From positions 248,001 through 312,000 of the forward strand of contig JAMWET010004996.1 in NCBI GenBank assembly GCA_024036415.1: DNA of 64,000 nt, in the 5' to 3' direction. Each line of letters starts with the position of its first letter. Position 1 is the first letter of the stretch. Both the position numbers and the translations under genes were made by a program. Below, in pieces: positions 27,525-37,060 of this stretch. The DNA comes from Prochilodus magdalenae. Taxonomy: Eukaryota; Chordata; Actinopteri; Characiformes; Prochilodontidae. Below the pieces are notes generated by a model. It searched no databases and was not told the DNA's origin. It saw nothing but the letters and a program-made list of their open reading frames with translations.

Positions 27525-28320
27525 ATTTTGTTTAGGTTTTGGACAAACAGTTTCATAGCTACAGAAACTTTTTAGTAAAATTATAATAAAAGATCCTTAA
27601 GAAATTAACTGTTACAGATTTTGGACAGCATTACTGTTATAAACAGATTTTACCTGGCACCTTTTTTTTTGCACTGTAGGTTAATAGGTAGGTTAATGTC
27701 AGTTAGAATTTGAAATTAGTTTTAGAATCCTTTCACAGCAGTGACCTGTTGGGACAGCATTGGGGATGGTGCTCTAATAGAGGATGTAAAAATATTTCCT
27801 TTTTAATTCACCTCACTAGATGGGAAGTTCATCGTCGCTGATGAAAACCTGATTTCCAACCAACTTGTGGATGCATTCTCTTCATTCACATTGTCAGACG
27901 GCGATCCCACCAAACAGACAATTCAGGTGGGCTACACACACATTTGCTGTAAGACATAGTTTTGCCTAGCACTGTGGGCCTAACTGATTCCTTCTGTTTC
28001 CTGAAAAGCTGGTGAGCACTGGAATTACTACAACTGGCTGGTTCAATGGCACCGTGCCCATAGACCGGACTGTAGGAAACAGCACCACCTTTACAGTGAT
28101 CTATGAAAAAAGTGCACCTACCGTGTACATACAGTCGCCAAGAGGTTCAATGTATGGTCAGACTCATATCACTGACAACGCAGCTACAAAGACCATCACC
28201 TTAAATATTCCTGGAACTGCAGAGGTAAGACATCACACCTGAGAGTCAACACTTCAGTTCCACTGTAATCTCACGTGTATAAATGCCAATAAATTAAAAC
28301 CAGTTAATCTGTACCCCATA

Positions 28321-28363
<43 letters not shown>

Positions 28364-31188
28364 TGGAAGTAATGGGTGAAATATGGAATATATGATACAT
28401 ACATAAAGTTTATACATGCATAAAAAAACTGGTGTCACTGTAGAACCTCAGTGATTGAAATCGTTTATTTATATGTATTTTAATTTTCTTGTTTTTTTCC
28501 CATGTGAAACCTACAAACAGGGTGCTGTATATTGAGATATGTCAATTCATGACTTCATATATTAATGTCTTTAGAGAACTATCGTTTATTTTTACATTTA
28601 AATTCTTGTGCATGGCAGCCCGGAGACTGGAAGTTCAGCTTTTTTAGCAAAGGATCAACTGCCCAGACCATGACTTTAACAGTAACAAGTCGAGCTGCCC
28701 GCAGTAATGTTCCTCCAGTCATGGTACAGGCCCAGATGAGCCAGCTAACCACTGATGGCAGTAAACCCCTGACAGTTTATGCTGAGGTCAGTCAGAATTA
28801 CCGTCCTGTGCTGGGGGCCAAGGTTTTGGCCACGCTGCATTCAGATACTGGACATTCAGTGGATTTATACCTCCTGGATAACGGAGCAGGTACTACCACA
28901 CTATAGGTTATTTAGTTAGTTGTTTAATTAGTAAATGAATAAAGTAAATGATTTGGGTAGAACTGTTCTTCATTTTAGATTGAACTCTTCTTTTACAGGA
29001 GCTGATAGTTTTAAGAATGATGGCACCTACTCCAGATATTTCACCAAATTAAAGAATGGAAGGTACAGTCTGAAAGTGCAGGTGGTACATCACGATGGAG
29101 CCATCAGTGGTTCCCCCAGCAAACACAGTGGTGCTATGTATGTCCCTGGTTATATGGTAAATGGTAAGTAGAGCAGGGTATGACCACACTACACTACACA
29201 CCTTAGGTTTAGAGTTTGAAACAGTGTGGACATCAAATGTCAGGCTTTTGACAGCTCTGTTTAGGTAGTCAGCATCATCAAGACATTTAATCCCTGATTC
29301 TGTCTGCTCTCTCTCGTGGCATCACTTGGACTGGAAACCAGACTCTTTAATTAAGTTAGCTGGTCAGCATGTGTCCAGTCTCCTGCAGCATTAGGACTGA
29401 CATTCAGTTCTTCTTCTCAGGCAAACTGCAGCTAAATCCTAAGAAGCCCCCAGTAAGTGTCCAGCCCGCAGATGTAGGCAGCTTCACCAGAGCAGCCACT
29501 GGAGAGAGCTTTGTGGTGAGTGTGCCCCAAGGCGTGACCCCAAAGTTCCCTCCCAGCAAGATTACAGATCTGAAAGCTGAAATCCAGAATGACACCCTGT
29601 CTCTCAACTGGACGGCTCCTGGCGAGGACCTTGATCAGGGAACAGGTAAATACTGCACGGTTCCACTTTACATGAGCCATTGCTCTAACACTGGAGAACT
29701 TAAATATGTTTTTAGTATGTAAAAAATAGTTATACACATAACTCAGTGTGGTATTTTAGGGTTTTGTATCAAATGCGCTCATCATCGAAAAAAAAAGTTG
29801 CACCCAGAAGGAATCACACAACAGGAATGACATGATGGGCAGGTTTGACATCAGGAGGCATGCAAATGATTCAGTTGTGACGTAAGCAAGGTTCATTGCA
29901 CATGCTTTCCATTCTGACTTAAGCTGTTGTTTTGGTAGCATCCTTTGCAAGTATGCTTTGGGAAGCAGGATGGTCTTATTGACAGTTTGCGCCTGGTAGC
30001 AGTCACGCAGCTAATACCATAGAATGGATGGATAGCAATGGATAGAAGATGGCACGCACCAGCAAGATGAAGGATCTGGGAGACCTACACGAACCAGAGA
30101 GAGATAGAACTGAAATAATAATTCTTACTATATGCGCTACAACACACAGGACTACATGCGTTGCATTATGACACTGCATGGAGCCACTCGGAATGGCAGT
30201 GAAACTGTGTGAGAATATTCAAGATGCTCCTTCCCAATAGCACCGCAAACCCACACTTCCTTCTGGGTGCAGCTATTCTTTAGTGTGTTGAGTGCATATA
30301 CTGAAAAATAAACACTCAAGGCCCTGAATGAGAAACAGGATAACAAAGAGGCATTTGGAAGGTATTTAATATGTCAGAACTACTGCCTTTTATAATAATA
30401 AATATAACCTTCTATTAATATAACCTGTGACTAGACTACTGACGTTAGGGCAGTGCTACCTGGATTTAAGTGATATCATGTCCACTGTATTTGCCGTTTT
30501 CACCTGGTTTTATGGTGAAATGTTTCATTTAATGAGTAATAAATAAAGCTCTAGAAATCCAGAATCCACAAGAGGGTTATATAAAGTCTAAAGGTTACTT
30601 TACATGGAAACAGTTATCAGTATATTGAACAAATACTCAAGTATTAAAATTATCCAGGAAAGCCTATCATACTGACAGCAGTGCAGTTTAGCATTCTGCA
30701 TCACTGAAAACAACTGATTCAGTCATTAAGCTAGCAAGCACTTCACAACCAGAAAAGAGATGTAGGCCGCCCGTGACTCGAGGATGAACTTTATATATAC
30801 AGAAGCTCCCTAATCTTTGTATTTCTTTTCCATTCTAGCTGACTCTTATGAAATTAGGTGGAGTAAACATTTGGAGGTGCTTCAGAACAACTTCAGCTTT
30901 GCCAATCCAGTAAACACGTCTGCGCTCCGGCCACAGGAAGCAGGTTTAGATGAGCATTTTTCCTTCCTGCTCAACATCACAGTCCAAAATGGAACCACAC
31001 TGTTCTTCGCTGTCCGGACAAAGGACAAGCAGGCACTGACGTCTGAGGTATCTAACATTGCTCGAGTGACAAAGTTTGTTCCAAGTCCCAAAGCTCCAGT
31101 AATTTCAGTCAAATATCCCGTAAACCCACTCAATATATTTATCTCAGTGTGTCTGGAGAAAGAGAAGAACAAAGCTGGAGGGGAATAG
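19401..31188 (+). CDS. clca: CLCA gene B, complete (calcium-activated chloride channel regulator, predicted secreted)
   Basis: Fourteen exons: 19401-19556, 21303-21437, 21921-22071, 22225-22333, 23229-23391, 23926-24156, 25228-25452, 25544-25724, 27820-27926, 28009-28224, 28619-28889, 28999-29163, 29421-29645, 30839-31188. They total 2685 bases, exactly 895 codons with the stop, and every junction is in phase: 894 residues, the usual CLCA size. Order: signal peptide (1 to about 22), N-terminal metalloprotease domain with HEWAH at 153-157 and D164, cysteine-rich segment ([20 protein letters not shown]), VWA domain with DVSGSMS at 309-315, beta-rich middle, fibronectin-III-like C-terminus. CLCAs are cleaved in the secretory pathway and modulate TMEM16A-type chloride currents and mucus properties (family knowledge). 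The start at 19401 gives the signal peptide directly; an in-frame ATG at 19344 would put about 19 extra residues before it. Unlike gene A there is no C-terminal membrane segment. Confidence 0.95.
20015..20135 (-). mobile_element. Fragment of the 3670-4020 TIR element family, inverted
   Basis: cagctccacttaccacttag and acagactgtagtccatctgt are the reverse complement of parts of 3900-4000. Lies in intron 1 of CLCA gene B. Confidence 0.6.
20226..20400 (-). mobile_element. LINE 3' UTR fragment, antisense, in intron 1 of CLCA gene B
   Basis: Read on the minus strand it matches the 3' end of the LINE at 51546-52755 (both contain actgtgtactgtacaccact and atggttgaaatgaca). Only the 3' end is present, as expected for a 5'-truncated insertion. 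Confidence 0.75.
20780..20855. repeat. (AT)n microsatellite
   Basis: About 75 bases of pure AT in intron 1 of CLCA gene B. Confidence 0.97.
22225..22333 (+). CDS. CLCA gene B exon 4: zinc metalloprotease motif
   Basis: Encodes [18 protein letters not shown], the CLCA form of the HExxH zinc site (H153, E154, H157, with D164 as likely further ligand). The exon must end at 22333 (acaag|gtggta), because splicing to 23229 restores the family sequence [14 protein letters not shown]; reading on meets TAG at once. The donor is weak (GTGGTA), and a MITE starts 17 bases after it. Confidence 0.9.
22351..23143. mobile_element. 793 bp TIR element in intron 4 of CLCA gene B
   Basis: The left end tacctcttttccaccaac and right end gttggtggaaaagggata are inverse repeats with few mismatches. 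It lies 17 bases after the exon 4 donor and contains another dispersed repeat at 22516-22760. No convincing target duplication was found. Confidence 0.7.
22516..22760 (+). repeat. Dispersed fish repeat (tatttgtatagcgctttt ... caacagtggcgaggaaaa)
   Basis: A run of AATC units leads into tttatttgtatagcgctttt, then caaagcagcttcacaaa and aggcaacagtggcgaggaaa. The same order of words occurs at 60124-60320. Widespread in teleosts; I cannot name the family. Confidence 0.65.
23445..23860. mobile_element. 416 bp MITE in intron 5 of CLCA gene B
   Basis: The left end cacagtcaggtcacattagt and right end taatgtgactcgactgtg are inverse repeats over about 27 bases ending at tatgacca. No coding frame. Confidence 0.75.
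23926..25724 (+). CDS. CLCA gene B exons 6-8: VWA domain
   Basis: Exon 6 (23926-24156) ends in [12 protein letters not shown], the D-x-S-x-S MIDAS metal site. Exon 7 (25228-25452) gives [20 protein letters not shown] and [11 protein letters not shown] with the MIDAS threonine region. Exon 8 (25544-25724) gives [17 protein letters not shown]. Together they form a von Willebrand factor A domain expected to bind Mg2+ or Ca2+; in CLCA1 this domain acts on TMEM16A. Confidence 0.92.
24840..25060. repeat. Dispersed fish repeat fragment in intron 6 of CLCA gene B
   Basis: ttacatttacggcaggtgag then catttatccagagcgactta is a common teleost repeat core. A second, more degraded copy starts near 25858 (gcatttagcagacgctttta) in intron 8. 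Confidence 0.55.
25858..26060. repeat. Second copy of the dispersed repeat of 24840, in intron 8 of CLCA gene B
   Basis: acatttacgtttaaggcatt and tagcagacgcttttattcga match the 24840 copy. It is followed by a short AC run and AT-rich DNA. Confidence 0.5.
26429..27040. repeat. Minisatellite, 12 copies of a 51 bp unit, in intron 8 of CLCA gene B
   Basis: The unit starts gagatccagacagagtgcag and contains gagccgctacagcgaggcag. Starts at 26429 and 26990 are exactly 11 units of 51 bases apart. Because 51 is 17 codons and the unit lacks stops in several frames, long open frames exist on both strands (17-residue repeats). These are by-products of the period, inside an intron. Confidence 0.95.
27405..27525 (+). 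mobile_element. LINE 3' tail with (TATC)n microsatellite
   Basis: Poly-A, then cttgaatttccctctgggat and caataaagtatctatctatc, a well-known fish LINE 3' terminus that ends in a TATC repeat. Only the tail is present. Confidence 0.65.
28318..28362. repeat. (AT)n microsatellite
   Basis: Pure AT run in intron 10 of CLCA gene B. Confidence 0.95.
29773..30297. mobile_element. 525 bp TIR element in intron 13 of CLCA gene B
   Basis: The left end has gttgcacccagaaggaatca; the right end has cttccttctgggtgcagcta, with the match extending outward to atgc/gcat. The interior (ggactacatgcgttgcatta) resembles decayed Tc1-like sequence also present at 54400-54740. Confidence 0.65.
30839..31188 (+). CDS. CLCA gene B exon 14: terminal exon without membrane anchor
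   Basis: The first two thirds match gene A ([42 protein letters not shown]). After that the sequences part: B ends in [21 protein letters not shown] and a TAG at 31186-31188, where A has a long hydrophobic segment. The hydrophobic run in B is too short to span a membrane, so B is predicted soluble. Confidence 0.8.
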
Positions 31189-31465
31189 ATTGGCAACAGA
31201 TAACTGGGGTCAGATACATATACCTATACATATGCATATTATCGCTGTCCACAGGCCTAAAAAGCCTAAGTGAATTATAATAAAGGTCAATGGAACCGGA
31301 TGTTTTCCCAAGTAGTTTTGGGTTATTTCTGTTGGTCCATTCCCCATTAATTTTTCACACAATGTGAACAGCAGTTGCTGTGTTCAAATGATGCATAAAA
31401 GTAAAAATAAACAAAAATGCAGACATGTTTTTCATTGGACAGTGACAATATACATATATACTGTG

Positions 31466-32050
31466 CCCAAGAAGTGCAAAACAGATTAACATTTCAGAAA
31501 ACAAAATAAAAAATGAAAAAAAAAAGACATGCATGAAAACAAAAATACAAAAACAATTTCACAAGCACAAAAAATTATTACATTTTTGAAAAAAACAATT
31601 GTACAAGTTGTGAAACACTTACCAGTACTGAAACAGTTTTACAAACTGCAAATTCTTATGGAAAGAGTGAGTCTAACACAGGAAGTGCTTGTTGGGGGTC
31701 CCTGTCAATGAAACTGTTTCAGGATGGTAGAGTGAGTGCATGCATTTTAGCCAGCTAGCACACTTTTGTGTTTCCTGTGGAAGGAAAAGATAAACAGGTG
31801 ACGTCTAAAACACTTGGGGTTGGTTATAAACCACTGGTTATCCACTACAGCGTTACAGCCTGCTTACTTTCGTTAACATTTCCAGCTCCAAGTGGTTTAG
31901 AAGTTGCCTGTTCGCCTCTTTCTTTGAAGACCTACTCTTTCCGTCAGAAGAGTTTCACGTCTTGTTTATTTGTTTTTCTACTGTAATTATATTTTTCTGA
32001 AATATTATTATTTTTATTATTATTAATTCACTGTTTTGCACTTCTTGACC
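31466..32050. mobile_element. 585 bp MITE just downstream of CLCA gene B
   Basis: caagaagtgcaaaacag at 31468-31484 is the exact inverse of ctgttttgcacttcttg at 32031-32047. Interior AT-rich and non-coding. Confidence 0.7.
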
Positions 32051-32964
32051 CCAATACCACCATACATATACATATACATAACATTTACATTTTTCAGCTT
32101 CCACATAAAGAGCTTTCTAAAATAATCCTGTTGTAACGGTGAACTGTGGGACTGCTTCAAACAGACTTGACTTGCTCGAGCAAGATACTAGTAATTTAGC
32201 GAGATGCGAATAATAATGTTTAATGTCCTCCACTGTCCTGCTGGAGTTTATGGATAGAGTCTGTGGTTGTGGTGAATCAACACATTCAGCTGTGAGCCTT
32301 TTCTAACACAGTACAACTCTGAACTCTTTTTTTTTTTAAGCCAGTAGCTGTGTTCTCTTAGCTTCTCTCGAGAATGAGCCTTGAAAGCAACTTGAAACTG
32401 TGTCATACTTTAAAGCAGTGTAAACGGCAATGTAAGCAGCTTACATGACTGAAAATAAATGTCATTTTTTGTCATTCATTAAACAGAAATGGTTCTTTCC
32501 AATGTGCGTATAAAAGTTGGCAGCTTTACAATAAAGGAAGGCATGAGACTGTTTGCAGTGTTTCATTTTTCCCTCATTAATAATATCCTAAATGAACTCA
32601 TATTTAAGGGAACGTGGGGGAGAAGACCACCCACCCCCTTTCATAAGTATACCATTACACTATGGAGGCAAGAAGCTTCTATATCTTTATAATGTCAGTC
32701 CTGCTGGGTCTTTTTATGTCCACTTCAGTCACTTGCAGTCTTCCATGAACACTGTACACATTTGTAATAACCCTTACCAAACAGGTTAAGCAATGGGTGT
32801 GACCTGGATGTGTGAACGTATATTAGAGAAGAAATGATGCATGCATTCGTTTTCAGTCCAGGGAGTACATTTATCCATCCATCCATCTATCTTAACCAAA
32901 CTGGATGTAGTATAACAATGCACATCATACAGTTGGCCTACTCTAAAACAAATGACAAAACTGG

Positions 32965-32997
<33 letters not shown>

Positions 32998-34657
32998 CCA
33001 TCCATCCATCCATCCATCTATCTGTAGGACTAGTTAGCAGACAACAATGCGTACTAAGAATACTAATAAGAATATACTGACAGATATCATGTTGTGCAAT
33101 CACTGTTTACTCATTATGGCATCTTAGAATAACTACCAATAATTTACTGGTCCATTTATTTACTCCATATACTCAGTTTCATCAGCATCAAATCACGCTG
33201 TACATGTTTTGTTCAGCATCTTCAAAAGACCAATGCACATCATCAGTGTGAAGGTATGTACACATCAGCCTAAAGATAGGGCCACTGCTAAAATAGACCA
33301 GCCCCTTCTGCTCTCATCTTTAGGGTAGAAGACATAACAGCTTCTGCAGAAGCACATGTTCCTTATGATCTAGAACAGTATTATAGAGTGAAGCACATGT
33401 TAACTCATTAATAATGAGCAGGGTGCTACTGTGTTCTCGACTTGGAATCTCAGCTCCTGCTGCTGGAATCGATTGAATCTATTTCTATCTTGCTTTAAAC
33501 TCACCTCTGTTTTAATATCCCTTTTATCAACTATACAAACATGGGAGTCGACTGAGTCAACTCTTAGTATTTTTAGCTTTCATTCGACAGACAGTCATTG
33601 GCCAAAACTCAACTCGAACGATTGACTTTTATGGAATCGACTTTTTTGGAGTCTGCTGCTCAGTGTGCTCCTCGGCCCTTGTAGTGTGCTATGGAGTGGT
33701 TGTGAGGGGTTACTCATAATTGCTAACACCTTTGCCAGCATCTCTCTCCCACCATTTCAACCGTGTACAGTTTCATCCCCAGTACTGAGTCAGCCTTCAG
33801 GTAGAACACCTGATAGGTCCACTAAAATAATAAATACTGATATTTGAAAAACTAACCCTACAGCACCTTCACTATGAAGCAGCGTCCGCTTCTTAGACAC
33901 AGCCAGTTAAAAGCAATGTGAGCTACAGAAGTCAGAAAACACAGCCAACTTAAACTTGAGCCTGATCACAGACAGTAACCACTTACCACTGCTATGGCAG
34001 GCATGAACAATACTACCTGTAATGTACTAGGTAATGTTAGCTGTCTCCCTTGATAACGATTGTGTTTTTATATTTGGATAGTCTGTAAATAACAGGATCT
34101 ACAGGTCAAAGTCTTACTATTGAACATCCATAGGTTCATCTTTTAGCTTCTGTTTTAATTTCCAATTGGTGGACTGATAAAGGGACAGAGTTTAACAGAA
34201 AGCATTCAGAATTTTACCATCTTAATTAATTTGGCTAAATTAAATTATTTTTTTCCTCCATTCTATTGGATAAGCCTGTGGCCGGTCTGTGTATCCCAAG
34301 GTCGTGGCCTACCAGTAGAGGGCCATGAGCTTTAGCTCAGGTAAGCCTGTGCATTAAATCGGCCCTGCAGATGGTGGTATTTGGGGGAATTCCGGTTTGC
34401 CGATGGCATCCAGCGTTTGCTGCTCAGTTTGGTTTCGTAATTGAGGGGGTGGGGGCTCGAGGAGAGCTAGAGGAGAAAGAGGGGAAGTGGAGGGATAGAG
34501 CACGAAGAGGAGCGCGAGAGAGTTCCATCGCGATTCTGTGGCAAACAGAACCACCGCTCCAATATTACAGTTGTGTTATCAGCTCGATATCACCAAAACC
34601 ACTATGAGACAAGAAAAAAAAGATGGTAATGTGTGATTACTGATACTTAAAGTAGTC
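32051..34657. other. Intergenic stretch with TCCA repeats, no gene recognised
   Basis: Apart from two short (TCCA)n runs at about 32872-32890 and 32964-33022, nothing recognisable was found. Open frames across the TCCA runs are repeat artefacts. Confidence 0.5.
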
Positions 34658-35700
34658 TAGCTAAAAAGTTCGATACTCATTGAACCGCCCGCTAGCCTAG
34701 CTCTATGGAGTTAAATCAGTGTCACCAGAACTTGAACCTGAAATCATGTTTTTGAAAAAAAAAAAAAAAACGTGTGTGAAATTTGGAAAATGTTACCTGC
34801 TAAATTGTTGCCATTTGAAATTCGGGTCTTGGAATTACAGGTAAAAAAAGAAATCAGGTGACCAGAATTTCAGGTAAAAAAATGATTCAGTTACAAAAAA
34901 TTCAGGGAAACATCCGGGGTACTCGGGAAGAGCAAACAAGCGCAGATGTAATCGAACTTGTACTTGGCCAATAACAAAACCCCTGTAAGGACATTGGGAG
35001 TGTAATATATTTGGTGGAATTAATCAGAATTCATCCCAGTAATCGACGTTAGAGCAATAACAGTGGGGGTACTTTTATTTACGTGTCTCAGGAACCAAAA
35101 ACTGGAACGCACCACTCGCGTTGATTACTTGCACGTCTGCAGGTATTAGTGCCATTGCATAAATAGTCCGCCAGAGGGCGCTCACCTCATTTTGCTAGAC
35201 AGTCAAACCCAATACATAACAGGGAGGAGCGTGTTTTATCACGGAGTAAATATATACGGATGGAGGAGCACATGGACAACTATGGCTGAGGTACAGACCA
35301 ACCGAGCTTTTTCAGTAAGTAGTTTATTCTTTTTCACCCTTATTAAACCTCACATTAGGTGCTAGGGTTTATTGTTTCATTGGTCTTTTGTACTTGTGGC
35401 TAATTTGATGTTAGAATTCATTTTCATAACGAACACAGGACGAAGCATAAAACGGTTCGTCACCATATCAGACATCTGAATATTATCATTTTAACATGGA
35501 CAGTGCCCAGAATTGGAGGAGTTAATTTAAGAGGCGATAGATAGAAAGAAGAGGGTTGTCTGCAGCAGTAGAATTAGTGGAAGTACTGCTGGCTGAGAGT
35601 AGTGTTATGACTGTATTTACCCAGACTGTATATAATCAATATAGTCAGTATGGGGGAAAAAATTGTATGTTTGACTATAAAGCGTGTAATAACCCCTCTT
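34658..35700 (+). repeat. Left inverted arm of the composite transposon
   Basis: Pairs with the reverse complement of about 40750-44240. Alignment starts near ctagctaaaaagttcgata and fades after attgcgtttag. Includes a unique insert at 34998-35344. Confidence 0.75.
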
Positions 35701-37057
35701 TCATTGCGTTTAGTGCCGTGTGCGCGCGCACGTCCCAACATGGATTAATCCATAAAGCAGGATTTCTTCTATAACCTGTTGAGCCAAAAGAAAACCTGTC
35801 CAGCAAGAGAAGTAAATTGACAGTTTAAAATTAAAATGAAACATTTTACTGCAAACTCCTGCCTTCAATGATATAAACAGACTACTACAGATTGCAAACA
35901 TTTGACATAGTACAGAAACATGTAATGCATGTTAACCCAGTAATAGCCTGATGTGATATAAGGTTTCAGTTTGCAATATTATGTTAATAAACTACGAACA
36001 TAACTGATTCCTTTAATTAAAAGAGATGGGTTGCCCATTGTGATTTTGAAATCACATAAATATTCATAAATATTAATTTAAGTGACAATTTGAAGTGATA
36101 CACGTGTTTAGTGTATCATGTACCTCTGTAATTTGTTAAAACCACCTGTAGTTCATTTAAATCTGTTGTGATTTGGTACTTATTAGATTCATTACTATCA
36201 AATGTTAATGGTCCTTCCTTCCTTCCTGTCTTCCTTCCTGCCTTCCTTGACAGGATAGTCATGCTGAAGTTTTCTGCTCTGCAAGACACCTAGTATCTCT
36301 ACTTGCATCATGTGAAAGACATGGGAACACAGTCAATACTGAACAAAGCTCCAGAGAGAATAATAGCAGGTTCAGTGTTTAGGCTTCATACATGTAATTT
36401 GAAGTATTGTTATGGCATGTTTTATCTTCAAACTGAGTAACTGTTAGTATGATTCCCCCTTTGCAGGCAACAGGGACTGGCAATTTTCTCTTTTTTCTTC
36501 TTCTTTTTTTCTAATGTAGTGCAGCAGAAAGTCATTCAGAAGTCGCAGATGAAACAATGGCAGGCTGTAGTGCAAAACCTTTGGATGGTTGGTTCCTAAT
36601 GCTTTTACTTAAGAATAGTTATTTTGCGTTTATAAGCCTTGTGAATGCCATACTGGTTATTATGGGGTGTTTCAGTTTCTTGTGGGTTTCCTACTATTTT
36701 TCAATACAGAGTGGCAATCAATTCAAAACCCCAACAAGGCCATGTCTCAGTTTCTCAAGACACAACTTGGTTATCATGCTGCAGAAGCACCTGTGAATCT
36801 GCACATGGACATGAGAAGCACCCGGCAGACCGAGATATGACTCTGATCTCGTTCTACAAGAAGACTCATGTGGAATGGGCTCGACCTTTGAACTGCAAAC
36901 TGAAAGGTACAGTGCATTTGCATTACAAATTAGTTGTTAAAACAAACAAAAAAAAAAAAAACATTCACAGGGGATTATGCTGTTGGGGAAGATGTTACAT
37001 GGTTCTTTTTCTCAACCTGCATTGACAGACTGAAGTCTGGATTTTCTGTAAACCTAG
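35282..37057 (+). CDS. Multi-exon ORF of the composite transposon, start of a HECT-like domain, truncated
   Basis: Five exons can be joined in one frame: 35282-35314 (MAEVQTNRAFS), 36254-36369, 36520-36587, 36676-36906, 36971-37057. All introns have GT..AG ends and phases agree; about 178 residues result. Late residues read SFYKKTHVEWARPLNCKLK, then GDYAVGEDVTWFFFSTCIDR. This resembles the G2E3-like HECT proteins encoded by some fish mobile elements, where the text continues into the HECT lobe. Here the next bases belong to the opposite-strand integrase and no further exon was found, so the catalytic cysteine part is missing. Exon choice is by splice signals only; the HECT link rests on one short block. 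Confidence 0.45.
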
Positions 37058-37060
37058 GTA

